Shown piece after piece: positions 6,480 through 8,324 of a stretch of DNA of 8,324 nt. The notes under the pieces were generated by a model that worked only from the letters and a program-made list of their open reading frames with translations, had not been told where the DNA came from and made no database searches. Positions within the stretch are counted from its first letter, which is position 1, and every line of letters starts with the position of its first letter. The stretch is taken from positions 1-8,324 of the forward strand of contig JAVBTG010000101.1 of the NCBI GenBank assembly GCA_031556275.1, written 5' to 3'. Both the position numbers and the translations under genes were made by a program. This DNA is from JAKPNF01 sp031556275. GTDB lineage: Bacteria; Verrucomicrobiota; Verrucomicrobiia; Opitutales; JAKPNF01.

Positions 6480-7028
6480 ATGGCGGTTTCCATGAGCCTT
6501 ACCTGCGCCACGCTTTTGTTTGCCGCTTTTTTGGCGGCGCTCGCCGCTCCCTTTCTCTGGAAGGGGGCGGCGCTCGCGCCCGCGTATTTTAAAAGTTTGC
6601 GATCGCCGCTGGCCGCGGGGGTCTTTTTTGGCGGGGGCGGTTTGTGGTTTTTGTGGCATGTGCTGCATTTGGGAAAAGCCGACTGGGGCGATTATCGCGG
6701 GATTTTGACGGTGCTCTTCGGCGTTGTCATCGTGGGATCGTTTTTTTGGGTGCGCGACTTTTTGGCCGTGCGCGGGCTGTGCTTGACATATCTGCTGTGC
6801 GCCTCCGTGTTGCTCGACGCCGCCTATGCGCAGGCACCCGCCGCGCGGGTCGTCTTCGCAGGGCTGGTGTTCGCGGGGATTTTTATCTCCATTTACTGGG
6901 GTGCCATGCCGTTCAAGGCGCGCAATTTCGGGGAGTGGGCGTTTGGCTCCGACGGGCGGGCAAGGGCGGTCGGCGGCGTGCTGGCTGCATGCGCGATTGC
7001 GTGCGCGGGGGCGACGCTGGCGTATTGA
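6480..7028 (+). CDS. Small six-helix integral membrane protein of unknown function
   Basis: The product has 182 residues and is strongly hydrophobic, with six likely transmembrane segments at about residues 6-27, 43-62, 74-92, 98-117, 121-142 and 163-181. A short polar loop between helices 3 and 4 holds VRDFLAVRG, and an acidic/aromatic loop (KADWGDYRG) lies between helices 2 and 3. No catalytic or transporter signature is visible and I do not recognise the family with certainty. The ATG at 6480 puts helix 1 at the N-terminus. In-frame ATGs at 6402 and 6408 would add 24-26 residues; 6408 has a GGAGG six bases upstream, so the longer form remains possible. The stop is 21 bases before the gmk start, suggesting co-transcription. 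Confidence 0.75.
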   Translation: MAVSMSLTCATLLFAAFLAALAAPFLWKGAALAPAYFKSLRSPLAAGVFFGGGGLWFLWHVLHLGKADWGDYRGILTVLFGVVIVGSFFWVRDFLAVRGLCLTYLLCASVLLDAAYAQAPAARVVFAGLVFAGIFISIYWGAMPFKARNFGEWAFGSDGRARAVGGVLAACAIACAGATLAY

Positions 7029-7049
7029 ACTTTTAACGGGAGCAACGCC

Positions 7050-7658
7050 GTGAAGAAAAAATCAAAAAACGCCCTTTTGTTCATCGTCTCCGGCCCCGCT
7101 GGAAGCGGGAAGACCACCGTGTGCGACGGGCTTTTGGCGCGGCATGGAAAAAATTTGCGCAGGGCCGTGACGGCGACGACAAGAGCGCCGCGGGATGGCG
7201 AGCGCGACGGACGGGATTACTTCTTTTTTGAGCGCGCGGATTTTGAAAAGGGTATTAAGAAGGGCGAATTTATCGAGCACGCGCTCGTGCACGGCAACTA
7301 TTACGGCACGCTGCGGCGCGAGGTGGAGGGTTTGTTAAACAAGGGCAATGACGTGCTCTTGAACATCGACGTGCAGGGGGCCGAGGCGTACCGCAAGGCC
7401 GGGCGAAAAAGCGGGCCGTTAAAGGGGCGCGTGGTGACGATCTTTATTTTGCCGCCGAGTATCGCCGAGCTGAAACGGCGCTTGGTGGGGCGCGGCACCG
7501 CCGACAAGGCGGAGTTGAAGCGCAGGCTGGAAACGGCGCAGGCGGAAGTGCTGCGGGCAGGGGAGTTCGACTACTGCTTTGAAAGCGCCTCGCGTGAAAA
7601 AGACCTCGGGCGGGCCGTCGCCATTTACGCCGCCGAAAAGTGCCGCGTGCGCGGATGA
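7050..7658 (+). CDS. gmk: Guanylate kinase
   Basis: Guanylate kinase phosphorylates GMP to GDP with ATP in the cytosol and is essential for GTP and dGTP supply. The 202-residue product fits the family (E. coli 207). It has the P-loop GPAGSGKT at residues 15-22, the GMP-binding ATTRAPRDGERDGRDYFF at 42-59, the HGNYYGT segment, the IDVQGA strand, and the LID-region Arg residues in RRLVGRGT followed by KRRLETA. The start is GTG 7050, preceded by GGGAG at 7038-7042 with a seven-base spacer. It follows the membrane protein gene by 21 bases, probably as one operon. The stop codon is only two bases from the inverted repeat copy B, so the repeat would form the transcript's 3' region. No lesions are seen. 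Confidence 0.98.
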   Translation: MKKKSKNALLFIVSGPAGSGKTTVCDGLLARHGKNLRRAVTATTRAPRDGERDGRDYFFFERADFEKGIKKGEFIEHALVHGNYYGTLRREVEGLLNKGNDVLLNIDVQGAEAYRKAGRKSGPLKGRVVTIFILPPSIAELKRRLVGRGTADKAELKRRLETAQAEVLRAGEFDYCFESASREKDLGRAVAIYAAEKCRVRG

Positions 7659-7659
7659 T

Positions 7660-7794
7660 GAATCCAACCACGGGCCAACCATAGAGCAAGCGGTGTGCCA
7701 AAATGCTCTTTAGGCTAAAGGCAAGATGCAGCTTCTCGGCTATGAAGCCCATGTGTTCGCGCGATGCGGCCATGGGCTTCATTTATCCTTAGAT
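7660..7794 (-). repeat. Dispersed 135-bp repeat, copy B (inverted relative to 1-135)
   Basis: Read on the minus strand from 7794 to 7660, this is 128/135 identical to copy A with no gaps. Its inner boundary is at 7660, two bases past the gmk stop codon, and its outer matched end is 7794, where copy A meets the window edge. Internally it has a perfect 12-bp-arm hairpin (7742-7753 with 7771-7782) and a small dyad CTTTAG-G-CTAAAG (7708-7720). Copy A has a single mismatch in each, so copy B may be nearer the ancestral form. A minus-strand open frame starting at 7782 crosses it and continues antisense to gmk; this is not a credible gene. Confidence 0.93.
7742..7782. terminator. Perfect hairpin in repeat copy B, possible gmk 3' end
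   Basis: ATGAAGCCCATG at 7742-7753 and CATGGGCTTCAT at 7771-7782 form a 12-bp stem with a 17-base loop, followed on the + strand by TTATCCTT. The stem is strong but the T-tract is poor. It could stop or stabilise gmk transcripts, or simply be a recognition structure of the repeat family. Confidence 0.4.
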
Positions 7795-8006
7795 CGCGCA
7801 AGCAGGAGCGGCCAACGGATGGCGTTTGTGTTTTATCGCTCCAACGGCATCGCGCAACCCTCGGTGAAACCAGATGGGCACATCCCTTCACGGGGAAGTT
7901 CGCCTACGTCAGACTGAACACCCCAGCGACTAGCCCTCCTCGTGCCGCTTGTCCCGGATAACCATTAGAATCCGGTAGAGATGCGACTGCATTTGCGTGG
8001 TGTTGA
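7795..8006. other. Unassigned stretch between the repeat and the Rhs fragment
   Basis: No gene, RNA or recognisable element is visible. A weak dyad, CCGGAT at 7954-7959 and ATCCGG at 7970-7975, has a ten-base loop. The short frames here resemble nothing I know. It may be scrambled remains of the upstream part of an Rhs gene or of an element boundary. Confidence 0.5.
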
Positions 8007-8324
8007 ATATCTAAACTTCTCGCGATTATAGCAAGCACGCGCCGCGTCGTGCGCGACGAGTCTGCGGCGGGCGGCACGCTCTCGCACGTCATTTTTTCGG
8101 GCGGCACAAGCCAGCGGGAATACAACGGGGCGTATTCCGGAACTGCCATTCCTGAATTGGAACATATACGCGGCTCCGATTACGGCGGCGGGGTGGGAGG
8201 GATTTTGTACAGCATTCATCCCGCGGAAGACGAATATGGCGAAGACGACATTCGCTTCAAGCACTATAACGCGCGCGGGGATATGACGGGGGAAATGCGG
8301 GGGCTTAATTATTACATGTGGAAC
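8007..8324 (+). pseudogene. Rhs/YD-repeat core fragment, 5'-truncated and running off the window
   Basis: The open frame has no ATG near its start; it is bounded upstream by TGA 8004-8006, and the first plausible start would be GTG 8049. From about 8040 the translation is typical of the conserved core of Rhs/YD-repeat proteins: RRVVRDESAAGGTLSHVIFSGG, then EHIRGSDYGGGVGGILYSIHP, and HYNARGDMTG near the right edge. Whole Rhs proteins are usually more than 1000 residues, with long YD-repeat arrays forming a beta-barrel shell around a variable C-terminal toxin. Here everything upstream of the core is missing. Just before the core, a four-base AAGC at 8033-8036 may be an extra insertion: removing it would read Asp-Tyr-Ser-Thr-Arg-Arg, as in many YD proteins, though another stop (8012-8014) follows upstream. 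A displaced cassette or a degraded gene are both possible. The C-terminus is outside the window. Confidence 0.75.

Noticed and set aside
7444..7782. 112-codon minus-strand frame starting in repeat copy B
   Set aside because: More than half of it is antisense to the intact gmk gene, and only the repeat part has a counterpart.
1..8324. tRNA, rRNA or CRISPR array
   Set aside because: No cloverleaf-like segment, no rRNA-like stretch and no regularly spaced direct repeats were seen on either strand.

Overview
The window reads as an 8.3 kb piece of bacterial chromosome with moderately high G+C coding sequence. The best guess for its source is a member of the Verrucomicrobiota, perhaps Opitutales/Opitutaceae. 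That guess rests on remembered protein style (the Rhs core fragment, the small SGNH hydrolase, the MORN-type lipoproteins) and was not tested by any search. Two housekeeping genes are intact: mnmG (tRNA wobble-uridine modification) on the left and gmk (guanylate kinase) on the right. Between them lies accessory material: three tandem paralogous lipoprotein genes (the third broken), a split SGNH/GDSL-like hydrolase gene, and a small six-helix membrane protein gene directly upstream of gmk. All recognisable genes are on the + strand.

Layout: 1-135 is a dispersed repeat (copy A). 136-431 is the leader of mnmG. 432-2480 is mnmG, carrying an in-frame insertion of about 65 residues that holds two perfect parS-type palindromes. 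2481-3030 is non-coding, with an A/T-rich core. 3031-3852 and 3910-4692 are intact lipoproteins, and 4736-5531 is their decayed paralogue. 5587-6287 is the split hydrolase. 6480-7028 is the membrane protein and 7050-7658 is gmk. 7660-7794 is the second, inverted copy of the repeat (copy B), starting two bases after the gmk stop codon. 7795-8006 is unassigned. 8007-8324 is a 5'-truncated Rhs/YD-repeat core fragment that runs off the right edge.

The most interesting feature is the pair of TGTTCCACGTGGAACA sites inside mnmG. They match the ParB-binding parS consensus, lie 123 bp apart (exactly 41 codons), both read as Phe-His-Val-Glu-Gln, and flank an A/T-rich hairpin segment. This suggests a chromosome-segregation site housed inside a coding sequence through a tolerated loop insertion. 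mnmG often lies near the replication origin beside rsmG, parA and parB, but none of those genes is visible here.

The second notable feature is the 135-bp inverted repeat, 128/135 identical without indels, which brackets 7.5 kb including both housekeeping genes. The inactivating lesions all fall in accessory genes, while mnmG and gmk remain open. This looks more like accessory-gene decay than random sequencing error.
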